Source of the DNA: SLST01 sp964458555
GTDB lineage: Bacteria > Spirochaetota > Spirochaetia > DSM-27196 > SLST01
Direction of reading: 5' to 3'
NCBI GenBank assembly: GCA_964458555.1
Contig: CAYWJH010000006.1
Location: forward strand, 1 to 64,000
DNA: 64,000 nucleotides
Shown here: positions 49,864 to 58,677 of the stretch, piece after piece
Position numbering within the stretch: position 1 is the first letter of the stretch
Layout: the number at the start of each line of letters is the position of its first letter
Made by a program: the position numbers and the translations under genes
The notes under the pieces: generated by a model
What the model was told of the DNA's origin: nothing
Seen by the model: only the letters and a program-made list of their open reading frames with translations
Databases searched by the model: none

Positions 49864-52627
49864 CGACCGAGCCACCGGCGGTTTCCTGCTCGTACGCCTG
49901 CGCGACCTGGCGGCGCAGCTCCGCGTAGCTGGGGAGCTCGGAAGCGTCGGCCCGCGTGGCATCCGCGGTGCGCTCGCCGCCGTCGTGCGAGCGTCTCGGG
50001 CGAGCGGCCGCCCGGCCGCTCCGGTTGCCTCGTCGGGACGCTCCCTCGCCCCGTTCCCCGCCCATCGACGGAGTCACGATCGACCCGATGGGCAGGATGA
50101 GTTTCTTCACGATCAGCTCGAGGATCAAGAGGGCGATCGCGCCGATGAGCAGCCAGCGCCAGAGCGTGTCACGAAAGGTGCTGCCGGCGAGGGTTGCGTC
50201 GAACAGCGTGTCCGCGTCCGCCGCTGCGAGCATCTCGCCGCCTCCGCGCGAGGCGATCGACGCGAGTCGTTCGAAATCGGTCTCGAACTGGATGTACTCG
50301 CGCGCGAACGGTACCGAGAGTCCGTACGGTTCGGGGCGATTCTCGTCGTCGCCGAAGACGGTGACAATGTAGCCGCCCTCCCTGCTCGTGTCCAGATCGG
50401 CCTCGTAACGGCCCGGTTCGGTCTGCTCGAGCGTCACCGCGTACGGCTCCCCGTGCGGGGGTTGCACGAGGGCCGAAAGATCGAGCAGGTTGCGGAAGCT
50501 CCCCTCCGCGGACAGGGCGTCGACGACCATTCGCGTGCTCTCGGCGCCGCGGTCGAAGCGCACCCTGAAGTTCGACGTACCAGCCGGCCGTTGCGCCCAG
50601 CGGACCGCCTGCGCGAGGATCTGCTGGTAGCCGTCCCATCCGAGCCAGTTGACGCCCCACTTCGCGCGCAGGTCCGACGTGAACGCCACGCTGCGTCCCA
50701 GGCCGTACTGCCAGCTCGAGAGGACGGGGTTCGCCCCCGTGCCCGCGAGCACCATCTGGGCGCCGGTCTTGTGGTAGGAGAGGACGAAGCCCTCCAGCGG
50801 CGGAATATCTTCCGGCGCGATCCCGTCGATGATCGGATTCCGGTTGACGATGCGCGGAACGAAGGTCTCCTCCACGATAAGGTTGCGGCTGACGATCGTC
50901 GTTTCGGCCGCGAAGATCCGGGGGACGCTCTTCGAGTCCGCGGTGTGGTAGCTCCGTCCGCCGCCCCACTCGGCGATGTCGCGCATCAGCTCCCGGTCGG
51001 AGCTCGACCCGATCGATACCGTGGATACGGTGATCGAGTCCTCCGCGATGCCGGAGAGGATATCCCGGAAGTCGGCGTCGTTGGTCAGGCCGTCGGAGAG
51101 GACGATCAGGTGCTTGACCGCGGCTTCCTGCTCGCCCAGGACCCGGTGCGCCTCGCGCAGCGCCCCTTCGAGCACGGTGCCGCCGCCGGAGGCGAGGCGC
51201 GAGAGGTCCCGGATGATGGTCTGGCGGTCGCCGGCGCGTGTGATCGGCACCGTCCACTCGAAGTCCGCGTCGAAGGCGATCAGGCCGGTCGTGTAGAACG
51301 GGTTCATGATCTCGATCGCCGAGACCACCGCTTCCTTGACCAGGTCGAGCTTCGTGGTCCCCGAGACCTCGACCGCTCCCATGCTGCCGGACTTGTCGAT
51401 GACGAAGATCATCGCGAGCGACGGGATCTTCATCGTAGAGGTGACGTCCATGTCGACCGGAAGCGTTCGCTCGATCGGCGTGCGGTAGTACCCGCCCGCG
51501 CCGAAGCTCGCGTCGCCACCGAGCATGAGAAAGCCGCCGCCGGTATCGCGTACGTAGCGCTCGACCGCCTCCATCCGGGGTACCGACAAGTCGTAGGCCG
51601 GGACGTTGTCAAAGATGACCGCGTCGTACGGAACGAGCTCGCCCACCTCTGCGGGCATCGCATCGCTCGTGCGAACCTCGACGTTGATACCCTGACTGCG
51701 CAGCGCCGCGAGCGCCGATTGCGCGGGGTTCTGCGCGACGTAGAGCACGGCCGGCTCGCCGGTGACGCGCACGAGCGTTTCTGACTCGTTGTTCACGGCG
51801 ATCGGATCGTCGAGCGCGGACACCGTCACGCCGTAGCGATGAACGCCGGTCTCCTCGAAGCGCCCCTGGAACGTGATGACGTTGTCGCCGCGTCCGAGGC
51901 GCACCCGGTCCTCCCCGTAGTAGTCGCCGTCGCGGAACACGGTGACGGTTGCGTCTTTCGTGTCGGTCGCGGAAACGACGACGTCGAACTCGTGCGTCTC
52001 GTCGAGTCGTACCTCCGCCGGCGCGTCGATGCGGCGAACGAAGACCTCTCCTTCCGAAGGTCGGGTAGGCAAGGGGACCGCAAAGACCTCCACGCCGGCG
52101 TCCGCGGCGAGCCGGGCGGATTCGGCCGCGTCGCCGCTCGTCTCCTGGCCGTCGCTGAGCACCACGATTCTCCGCGGTCGATCGTCCTCGAAGAGCGAGA
52201 GCGACCGCAGAATCCCCTGCGAGAGATCGGTCGCGCTCGTGCCGATGATCGATTCGCGGCTGAGCTGCGTCAGGCCCGACTGGAGTCCTCGTTCCACGGC
52301 GACCTCGTCGCCTACGAGCACGAACGCCGCGCGGTCGTCGGGGGAGGCGCCGTCGAGCGCGCGCTCGATGAAGGCCCGTGCCTCGCGCGCTCCTTCCGGG
52401 CCGACGCTGTCGGACACGTCGACGGCGAACACGACGTCGATGCCCGGCTCGGCATCCCTCTGCTGCACGCCGGCCACGACGAAGACGAGCGCGACGACGG
52501 TGAGCACGCGCAGCGCGAGCGGAACGATGCGGCGCACGCCCGGACGTCGTCGGCCCAGAACGAGAGCCGCGGCGAGGAGCGGGATCAGGGCGAACAGCAG
52601 CAGCGCGATCGGGTAGAGCAGTCTCAT
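49772..52627 (-). CDS. Large membrane protein with two VWA domains and a glutamine-amidotransferase-like region
   Basis: 951 residues from ATG 52627 (TGATG overlap). Two or three TM helices open it (LYPIALLLFALIPLLAAALVLG, LALRVLTVVALVFVVAG). VWA1 lies at about 60-220 (VVFAVDVSDSVG, a MIDAS variant). A class I GATase-like region near 310-400 (YDAVIFDNVPAYDL, GGGFLMLGGDASFGAGGY) is interrupted by VWA2 with a perfect MIDAS, FVIDKSGSMG. The end has one TM helix (LLIGAIALLILELIVKKLIL) and a basic cytoplasmic tail. Architectures like this sit in MoxR clusters and are thought to form metal-dependent membrane assemblies. Confidence 0.88.
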   Translation of the reverse strand: MRLLYPIALLLFALIPLLAAALVLGRRRPGVRRIVPLALRVLTVVALVFVVAGVQQRDAEPGIDVVFAVDVSDSVGPEGAREARAFIERALDGASPDDRAAFVLVGDEVAVERGLQSGLTQLSRESIIGTSATDLSQGILRSLSLFEDDRPRRIVVLSDGQETSGDAAESARLAADAGVEVFAVPLPTRPSEGEVFVRRIDAPAEVRLDETHEFDVVVSATDTKDATVTVFRDGDYYGEDRVRLGRGDNVITFQGRFEETGVHRYGVTVSALDDPIAVNNESETLVRVTGEPAVLYVAQNPAQSALAALRSQGINVEVRTSDAMPAEVGELVPYDAVIFDNVPAYDLSVPRMEAVERYVRDTGGGFLMLGGDASFGAGGYYRTPIERTLPVDMDVTSTMKIPSLAMIFVIDKSGSMGAVEVSGTTKLDLVKEAVVSAIEIMNPFYTTGLIAFDADFEWTVPITRAGDRQTIIRDLSRLASGGGTVLEGALREAHRVLGEQEAAVKHLIVLSDGLTNDADFRDILSGIAEDSITVSTVSIGSSSDRELMRDIAEWGGGRSYHTADSKSVPRIFAAETTIVSRNLIVEETFVPRIVNRNPIIDGIAPEDIPPLEGFVLSYHKTGAQMVLAGTGANPVLSSWQYGLGRSVAFTSDLRAKWGVNWLGWDGYQQILAQAVRWAQRPAGTSNFRVRFDRGAESTRMVVDALSAEGSFRNLLDLSALVQPPHGEPYAVTLEQTEPGRYEADLDTSREGGYIVTVFGDDENRPEPYGLSVPFAREYIQFETDFERLASIASRGGGEMLAAADADTLFDATLAGSTFRDTLWRWLLIGAIALLILELIVKKLILPIGSIVTPSMGGERGEGASRRGNRSGRAAARPRRSHDGGERTADATRADASELPSYAELRRQVAQAYEQETAGGSVGVHENRHWYDGGEHNPVAERKIYIARKRKQ

Positions 52628-54465
52628 CAGTGCCTCCGTGCCCAGACGATCCAGTCGGCCACGAGAACGAGGAGCGCGAGCAGGGCGATCCAGTGCCACA
52701 CGGGGTAGCCGGCCGCCTGGACGACCGTGCCCCGACCTTCGGTGCGGGTGGCGCTGCCGAGCCGATTTGCCAGGTCGGATTCGCGGGCGTCGGCGAGCGT
52801 TACCGCGAAGTGGCTCCGGAACGATTCGCCGCGCACCTCGTACACGCCCGTCTGATCGGTGCGCGTGAACTCGAAGGGGCTCGTGCGTGGCGTCGCACGA
52901 ACGACCGTCCCGTCGGGACGGACCACGGCGACCTCCTCGCCGGGCGGGACGTAGAGCGGAACGACGCTTCCCACCGACGCGTAGCCGACCTCTCCGGCCG
53001 GCGCTACCGGCGCGAGCCATTCGATAATGTTGTTCATGAGGACGGGAAAGCTCCCGCGGAGCGCGATGTCCGAGCCGGCGAGCCCGAAGGTGGTCGCCAC
53101 CAGCGTGAGACGGTCACGACGATACGTGTACAGCAGCGGCGCGTCGCCCGCGGCGGCGAGCACGGTCGCGCGTGGGTTCATCTCGCCCACCGCGTAGCGC
53201 CCGACCCGGGTCTGATTGAGCTGCACCCCCTCGAGAATCGGATGCGATGCGCGTACCGACACGGTCTGCTCGAGCTCGCGTGTGTCGGTCTGCGTGAACG
53301 GGCCGTCGGGAAGCGCGGTAGCGAAGGCGACCACGTTGCCCTTAAGGCGTGCGGGCGCCGGTACCTGGTCGAGGATGAGGATGTCGAAGGGCGAGTCCTG
53401 GTTCACGCTCTCGGCGATGGTGAGCTGGACGTTCGGGTAGACGGCGAGGAACGACTCGAGGAAGAGGTTCCCGGGAGTCACGAGCTGGACGCGCACGGGT
53501 CGCTCGCCGGAAGCCGCCGCGAACGCCCGGTCGTCGACGTCGAGCGCGTCGTCGTTGTCGGCGAGCTCGGCGGTGTAGACCGTGCCCCGGGTGCGCGGGA
53601 TGACCGCCGTCACCAACCGCTCCTCGCCGGGTTCGAGGTCGATCGAGCGCTCGGACACGAGCTCGGCATCGGCGGTCAGGCGGTAGGTCACCACCGCGGG
53701 ATCCGGCGAGTAGTTGGCAACCGCCGAGAGTACCTCGAAGGCCGATCCGTCCGGCCGCTCTCGCAACTCGAACGAGGTGATCGCTCGGTTCGCCGACGCC
53801 CCGTTCTCGCCGTCCCCCTCCTCCGGGATCCCGACGGTCGCGAGCGTAACGGGGTACGGGATCTCCGCGAGCGCGCCGGGCGAGACCGATCCGTCGGTTA
53901 CGAAGACGATCTCCGCTTCGGGGCCCGGGGCGAGCCCGCGAACGAGCGCGACGGCGCGCGCGAGATCGTTCGGACCGTCGGTCGCTTCGAGATCGCGGAT
54001 CGTCTCGTAGAGCGCGGTGCGGTCGGCGGTGAACGTCTGGAGGACCGTAGGCCGCGGTCCGGCCGTCAGGAGCATGATGCGGCTGTTGCGCGGCGCCCTG
54101 CCCACGACCTCGCGCGCGCGGTTGCGCGCGAGCTCCATACGAGAGACGCCGCCCGCGCCGCTCTGCATGCTCGCGCTGTCGTCTATCAGGACGACGATCT
54201 CGCGCGATCCGGTCGTCGCCGTGGTCTCGACGATCGGCTGCGCGAGCGCGAGCGAGGCGAGCAGCGCTGCGATGAGCTGGAGGAGGAGGTTTACGTTTCT
54301 CAGCAGCCGCGGTCGCATGCGCCGGGAGTGCTGGTCGGAGATCTCGCGCCAGAGGTAGATCGAGGAGACCTCCTGGCGTCGCCGTTCCTGGCGGAACAGG
54401 TGCAGCAGGACGATCACCGGGATCGAGAGGAGCAGAAGCAGGCCGAGTGGATTCGCGAAGCTCAA
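52627..54465 (-). CDS. BatA/VWA-type membrane protein
   Basis: 612 residues. The N-terminal BatA domain has two TM helices (FANPLGLLLLLSIPVIVLLHLF; LLLQLIAALLASLALAQPIV). A VWA domain with an altered MIDAS (VVLIDDSASMQSG) lies at about 90-220. A long beta-rich region follows with FDILILDQVPAPARLKGNV, a GATase-like strand, and a C-terminal TM (WHWIALLALLVLVADWIVW). It overlaps the DUF58 gene by 4 nt and the next gene by 1 nt. It is a probable periplasmic scaffold of the MoxR system. Confidence 0.88.
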   Translation of the reverse strand: MSFANPLGLLLLLSIPVIVLLHLFRQERRRQEVSSIYLWREISDQHSRRMRPRLLRNVNLLLQLIAALLASLALAQPIVETTATTGSREIVVLIDDSASMQSGAGGVSRMELARNRAREVVGRAPRNSRIMLLTAGPRPTVLQTFTADRTALYETIRDLEATDGPNDLARAVALVRGLAPGPEAEIVFVTDGSVSPGALAEIPYPVTLATVGIPEEGDGENGASANRAITSFELRERPDGSAFEVLSAVANYSPDPAVVTYRLTADAELVSERSIDLEPGEERLVTAVIPRTRGTVYTAELADNDDALDVDDRAFAAASGERPVRVQLVTPGNLFLESFLAVYPNVQLTIAESVNQDSPFDILILDQVPAPARLKGNVVAFATALPDGPFTQTDTRELEQTVSVRASHPILEGVQLNQTRVGRYAVGEMNPRATVLAAAGDAPLLYTYRRDRLTLVATTFGLAGSDIALRGSFPVLMNNIIEWLAPVAPAGEVGYASVGSVVPLYVPPGEEVAVVRPDGTVVRATPRTSPFEFTRTDQTGVYEVRGESFRSHFAVTLADARESDLANRLGSATRTEGRGTVVQAAGYPVWHWIALLALLVLVADWIVWARRH

Positions 54466-55343
54466 TGGACGAACACCCCCCGCCTCAGGTAGCTGAAGAC
54501 CACGTCTTCGAAGGGGATTCGATTCGACGTGCGCAGGTACTCTATGTCGTGGCTCAGGCAGAACTCTTCGATCTCGCCGAAGAAGACGGCGAGCCGTCGC
54601 TTGTATTCCTCCACCGTTTCGGGCTCCACGTTGAGCTCCGTCTCGTCCTCGGTCTCCCCGTCGATCAGCCGGAAGGGTCCCTTGAATCGCGGCTCGAGCT
54701 CCTCCTCCGCCATGACCTGGATCAGCATGATGTCGAATCGTCGGTAGAGCAGCGCGCGAAGCCCCTCCGTGTAACCTGCAGGGTCGAGGAGGTCGGTAAT
54801 GAGGATCGCGAGCCCGGGACGCTTCGTGCGCAACGAGTAGTCGCGCAGCGTTCGGTTGAAGTCGGTGCGCCCGGATGGCTTGAGCGAGGCGATGTAGTCG
54901 AAGATAGAGAAGACGTGCGAGGTCTGACGGACCGGCTGCAGCGAGTGCTCGATGCCTTCGGCGAAGGCGCTCACGCCCACACGGTCGAGGTTATTCACCG
55001 CGAGGTAGCCGAGCGCCGCGGCGAGCCTGCCCGCGTACCAGAGTTTGCCCGGGTCGCCGAACGACATGGATCGGCTCGTGTCGAGCAGGATGTGGACGGT
55101 GAGATTCTCCTCCGCCGTGAACACCTTCACGAATAGCCGGTTGAGTCGGCTGTAGATGTTCCAGTCGAGGTAGCGAAAGTCGTCGCCGGGCTGATAGAGC
55201 CGGTAGTCGGAGAACTCGAGCGAGGCGCCGCGGTTGATCGAGATGTTCTCGCCGCGCGACACGCCGGAGCGGATCCTGCGCGCGAGGAGCGAGAGCTGCT
55301 CGAGCTTGCGGAGGAACGCTTCGTCGAGGAGCGTAGTGGCCAC
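54462..55343 (-). CDS. DUF58-family protein (soluble, second cluster)
   Basis: 293 residues. DUF58 core: GASLEFSDYRLYQPGDDFRYLDWNIYSRLNRLFVKVF, then a VWA-like DTSRSM strand (VHILLDTSRSMSFGDPGK) and LAILITDLLDP. Unlike the DUF58 protein of the first cluster it lacks TM helices and so is likely cytoplasmic. It overlaps moxR by 1 nt and the BatA-like gene by 4 nt. It is predicted to link the MoxR ATPase to the membrane VWA proteins. Confidence 0.92.
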   Translation of the reverse strand: MATTLLDEAFLRKLEQLSLLARRIRSGVSRGENISINRGASLEFSDYRLYQPGDDFRYLDWNIYSRLNRLFVKVFTAEENLTVHILLDTSRSMSFGDPGKLWYAGRLAAALGYLAVNNLDRVGVSAFAEGIEHSLQPVRQTSHVFSIFDYIASLKPSGRTDFNRTLRDYSLRTKRPGLAILITDLLDPAGYTEGLRALLYRRFDIMLIQVMAEEELEPRFKGPFRLIDGETEDETELNVEPETVEEYKRRLAVFFGEIEEFCLSHDIEYLRTSNRIPFEDVVFSYLRRGVFVH

Positions 55344-56359
55344 TATCGGCTCGCCTCCGACGTGCTGTCCACGACACGCTCCACGATCGAATCCGGGTCC
55401 ACGCCTTCCGCCTCGCCTTGGAAGCTCAGGATGAGCCGATGTCGTAGCGACGGCAGCGCGGCGCGGCGGATGTCGTCGAAGCTGACGGTGAAGCGGTTGT
55501 CGAGCAGCGCGTAGACCTTCGCCGCGAGGATCAGGCTCTGCGCGCCGCGCGGGCTCGACCCGTAGCGGACGAATCGGCGCACCTCGTCGATCGCGTCCTC
55601 GCGATCCGGGTGCGTCGCGTAGACGAGTCGTACCGCGTAGTCCATGACCGGCCGCGAGGCGGGAACCGCGCGGATCAGGTCCTGGAACTCGACGACCTCG
55701 GGGGCGGCGAGGGTGCGCTCGAGCACCGGCAGCACGCCCGACGTCGTACGGTCGACGATCGAGAGCAGGTCGTCGTGGCCGGGGTATTCGACCTTGAGCT
55801 TGAAGAAGAACCGGTCGAGCTGCGCCTCCGGAAGCGGGTACGTACCTTCCATCTCGATCGGGTTCTGCGTGGCGAGCACGATGAACGGCGGGGCGAGCGC
55901 GTAGGTCTGCCCGGCGACCGTGACGTTCTGCTCCTGCATCGCCTCGAGCAGCGCCGATTGCGTCTTGGGTGTAGCGCGGTTGATCTCGTCCGCGAGGAGC
56001 ACCTGGCTGAAGATCGGCCCCTTCTGGAAGCGAATGAGCTGGTTTCCCTCATCGTCGCGCACGAGGACGTTCGTCCCGATAATGTCCGCCGGCATGAGAT
56101 CGGGCGTGAACTGGATACGGGTCGTGGTGAGGTCCATGACCTCGCCGAAGGTCTTGATCAGAAAGGTCTTTCCCAGTCCCGGTACTCCCTCGAGCAGGGC
56201 GTGGCCCCGGCACAGGAGGCAGACGAGCACCTGCTCGACGAGGGTCTGGTGGCCCACGATGTACCGTTCAATCTCCTGTTCGACCCGGCGGATCCTCTCG
56301 CCGGCCGCCAGCGCCCGTTCCTGTATCCGGGGGTCCCAGGCCGTTTCGCTACTGCTCAT
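55343..56359 (-). CDS. MoxR-family AAA+ ATPase (second cluster)
   Basis: 338 residues from ATG 56359, overlapping the upstream gene by 11 nt. Walker A EGVPGLGKTFLIKTF, Walker B VLLADEINRATPKTQSALLEAMQE, sensor 1 VLATQNPIEMEGTYPLPEAQLDRFF and the arginine-finger/sensor-2 region SSPRGAQSLILAAKV are complete. It belongs to the MRP subfamily of MoxR. It is expected to remodel the products of its neighbouring DUF58 and VWA genes. Confidence 0.95.
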   Translation of the reverse strand: MSSSETAWDPRIQERALAAGERIRRVEQEIERYIVGHQTLVEQVLVCLLCRGHALLEGVPGLGKTFLIKTFGEVMDLTTTRIQFTPDLMPADIIGTNVLVRDDEGNQLIRFQKGPIFSQVLLADEINRATPKTQSALLEAMQEQNVTVAGQTYALAPPFIVLATQNPIEMEGTYPLPEAQLDRFFFKLKVEYPGHDDLLSIVDRTTSGVLPVLERTLAAPEVVEFQDLIRAVPASRPVMDYAVRLVYATHPDREDAIDEVRRFVRYGSSPRGAQSLILAAKVYALLDNRFTVSFDDIRRAALPSLRHRLILSFQGEAEGVDPDSIVERVVDSTSEASR

Positions 56360-57902
56360 CCTCTGCTCCTTCCTCGGCTGCGAGTGTCAATCTCAGAAAG
56401 TAGTTGCGGACCAGCCGCTGCAGCTCGGGCGGCGTCTCCTCGCGATTCACGGCCTCTTCGACGATTCGTTCGAAGACGACCTCGCGCTCCTGTTCGCTGA
56501 GCTGGCTCGTCGCCGCCGACGGCAGCTCCCGGATGATCACGTCCATCACCGTGTCGTCCGTGACGATCCCCTGAATCTCGCGGAAGACCGGTCTCGAGTC
56601 CTCCGGGCGACGATAGTCGTCGCCCGTCTGGTCCTCTACCGCGACGCTGCCGCCCTGCTGGCCGCCGGAGTCCTCGCCTTCGTTTCCGTCCTCGCCTTCC
56701 GGCGGTTCCGGCGGCGCCTGCCCGCCGCGGTCGACGCCGGTGCCCTCGCCGGACGCTTCTCCGGTCTCGCCCTCCATTCCCTCGGACAGCTCGGCGAGCC
56801 CCGAGCCCATCTGCTCGAGCGAGCGCTGCGACTCCTCGAGCTCCCTCGTCAGGTCGCTCTCAGCGTCATCCTCCGGCTGGGGCCGGTTGAGTTGATCCAT
56901 CAGCTCGTTGACCCGCTCCTCGTCGATGCCAAGATTGGTGTCCGGGGCACGGTCGGGTGTCGCTTCCTCGAGCGCCTCGACCACCTCCGGCACGGTGTTG
57001 CCTTCCGAGCGCATCCGCGTGAAGAACTCGAGAACCTCCTCCTCGCCCATGCCGGATCGCAGCGCGCGACGGATCGTCGACTCCGTTTCGGGCGGGATCT
57101 CCGCGTCCTCGTTGAACCCCAGCGGTGGCGTGCGCTCGAGGTTGCGCATCTGCTCTTCCACGCGCTCGTTGAGCTGCTCGATGCGTCGTCGTGCCTCGTT
57201 CGCGTCGATCTCCTCGCGTCGCACGCGGTCGCCGAGTCGGAGCATCTCGTCGGCCAACTGCTGCAGCTCGTCGTCTTCCCCGGCCCGCTCTGCGAGGCGT
57301 CGGCCGGCATCCTCGAGCGCGAGGAGCTCGTCGGCGTACGGAACCTGAGGTGGGTCGAACCAGCCGCTCGCATCGAGGATGAGGAGGATGCCGAGCGCGA
57401 CCGTCAGGGCGGCGACGACGCCCAGGCGGCGGGGTGGTGTCGGAGGATAGACCGCGTGCGGGTCGATGTCCTCCGTGCTCTGCTCCGCCTTCTCAACGAC
57501 CAGGCGCTCGAACGCGCTCCGGGTGTCGCGCGTCGGATCGGCGGTAGTTGAGGTCTCCGCGCGCCCCTCGGTCTCGGCCATGCGCTTCCCGTACTCGTAG
57601 CCCGAGACCAGGAGCGACTTGAGCCCGTAGGTGCGATCGGCATCGATCAGGAAGCGCGAGGGATCACGCCTGCGGATCGCGATGACGACGACGGCGGCGA
57701 CGAGCGCCGCGCCGTTGACGACGAGGAGCGTCCTGCCGATCGAAAAGGCGAGCGAGAAGGCCACCCGGACGATCGCTCCGGCGAGCGAGACGCCCAGGCT
57801 GATCGCGAGCGCGTTAACGGCGACCTCCGCGAGAAGCAGGATACGCCAGCGCATCTCGAGGAGATGCGCGAGATCGGTGAGATTGGGTGTGCGGTCATGC
57901 AT
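56349..57902 (-). CDS. Acidic membrane protein with coiled-coil and Gly/Glu-rich region (DUF4175-like)
   Basis: 517 residues from ATG 57902. Three hydrophobic segments lie in the first 190 residues. A heptad-like helical section follows (LLALEDAGRRLAERAGEDDELQQLADEM, then RIEQLNERVEEQMRNLE). Residues about 360-430 are low-complexity, rich in E, G and Q (TGEASGEGTGVDRGG, GQQGGSVAVEDQTG). This organisation resembles DUF4175-type proteins of MoxR clusters in other phyla; I am not certain of the family. It overlaps genes on both sides, and is probably a membrane-anchored periplasmic scaffold. Confidence 0.65.
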   Translation of the reverse strand: MHDRTPNLTDLAHLLEMRWRILLLAEVAVNALAISLGVSLAGAIVRVAFSLAFSIGRTLLVVNGAALVAAVVVIAIRRRDPSRFLIDADRTYGLKSLLVSGYEYGKRMAETEGRAETSTTADPTRDTRSAFERLVVEKAEQSTEDIDPHAVYPPTPPRRLGVVAALTVALGILLILDASGWFDPPQVPYADELLALEDAGRRLAERAGEDDELQQLADEMLRLGDRVRREEIDANEARRRIEQLNERVEEQMRNLERTPPLGFNEDAEIPPETESTIRRALRSGMGEEEVLEFFTRMRSEGNTVPEVVEALEEATPDRAPDTNLGIDEERVNELMDQLNRPQPEDDAESDLTRELEESQRSLEQMGSGLAELSEGMEGETGEASGEGTGVDRGGQAPPEPPEGEDGNEGEDSGGQQGGSVAVEDQTGDDYRRPEDSRPVFREIQGIVTDDTVMDVIIRELPSAATSQLSEQEREVVFERIVEEAVNREETPPELQRLVRNYFLRLTLAAEEGAEDEQ

Positions 57903-58677
57903 GTTGCTCGCGCTCCCGTTCGGCGGTTCGGCGATGGCGCACGAGCGAGTACCAGTAAAGCGCCGCGAGCGCACCGATCGCCAGCAGCAGCGGCATCCCC
58001 GACGAGACGAGCGGATGCTCGAGCAGCGACCCGGTGGCGTCCGTTCGCATGAGCGGCGAGCCTTCCGCGTGCTGAGCGATTACCGCGTAGATGGGGTTCA
58101 GGGGCTGGTAAAACTGGATGGTCGCGACGAAGAGCACCGCCACGAAGATCCACCCGCCGATGACGCGGACGACGTAGCGCGTCTCGCCGAGGTGACTGAT
58201 CAGCATTCCGGCGACGCGGCCGGCGCATCCGGCGAGCAACACCATCGCCTCGCTCGCGAGCACGGCACGGATGGGGATCCCGGCGGGGCCCGCGGCGACG
58301 ACCGCGAACGGAACGAGCGCGACGGTGAGCATCAGCGTATGGACGACGCCGGCGAGAAGCTTGCCGCGCGCGAGGACGCCGACTGGTATCGCCGTGCGTT
58401 CGAGCCACTCCGAGTACCGGATGATCTGCGCCTCCGCGAGCCGATCGAGCCCGGCGTAGAGGCTCAGCCCGGTCACGGCGAGCACGTGCACGATGACGGT
58501 CGCCTGAAATACCGCCGGGACGCTCTCCGTGCGGAAGAAGTACATGAGGCCGCGGTTCGGCCAGAGCGCGAAGGTGATCAGCACCGCGCCGGCGAGCGAG
58601 ACGAGGTGAAAGATCAGATACTCGCGCCGGTGGAGATAGACCTGCGCGGCTTCCTCGAGGACTGGGTTCCTCGTCAC
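57895..58677 (-). CDS. Polytopic membrane protein of the MoxR/VWA cluster
   Basis: 260 residues. The N-terminus is amphipathic (VLEEAAQVYLHRREYLIFHLV), followed by about six hydrophobic segments. The pattern (YLIFHLVSLAGAVLI, IPVGVLARGKLLAGVVHTLMLT) resembles an ABC-2-type permease body, but no ATPase gene is adjacent. It overlaps the upstream gene by 4 nt and the downstream gene by 8 nt. Function unknown. Confidence 0.68.
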   Translation of the reverse strand: MTRNPVLEEAAQVYLHRREYLIFHLVSLAGAVLITFALWPNRGLMYFFRTESVPAVFQATVIVHVLAVTGLSLYAGLDRLAEAQIIRYSEWLERTAIPVGVLARGKLLAGVVHTLMLTVALVPFAVVAAGPAGIPIRAVLASEAMVLLAGCAGRVAGMLISHLGETRYVVRVIGGWIFVAVLFVATIQFYQPLNPIYAVIAQHAEGSPLMRTDATGSLLEHPLVSSGMPLLLAIGALAALYWYSLVRHRRTAEREREQHA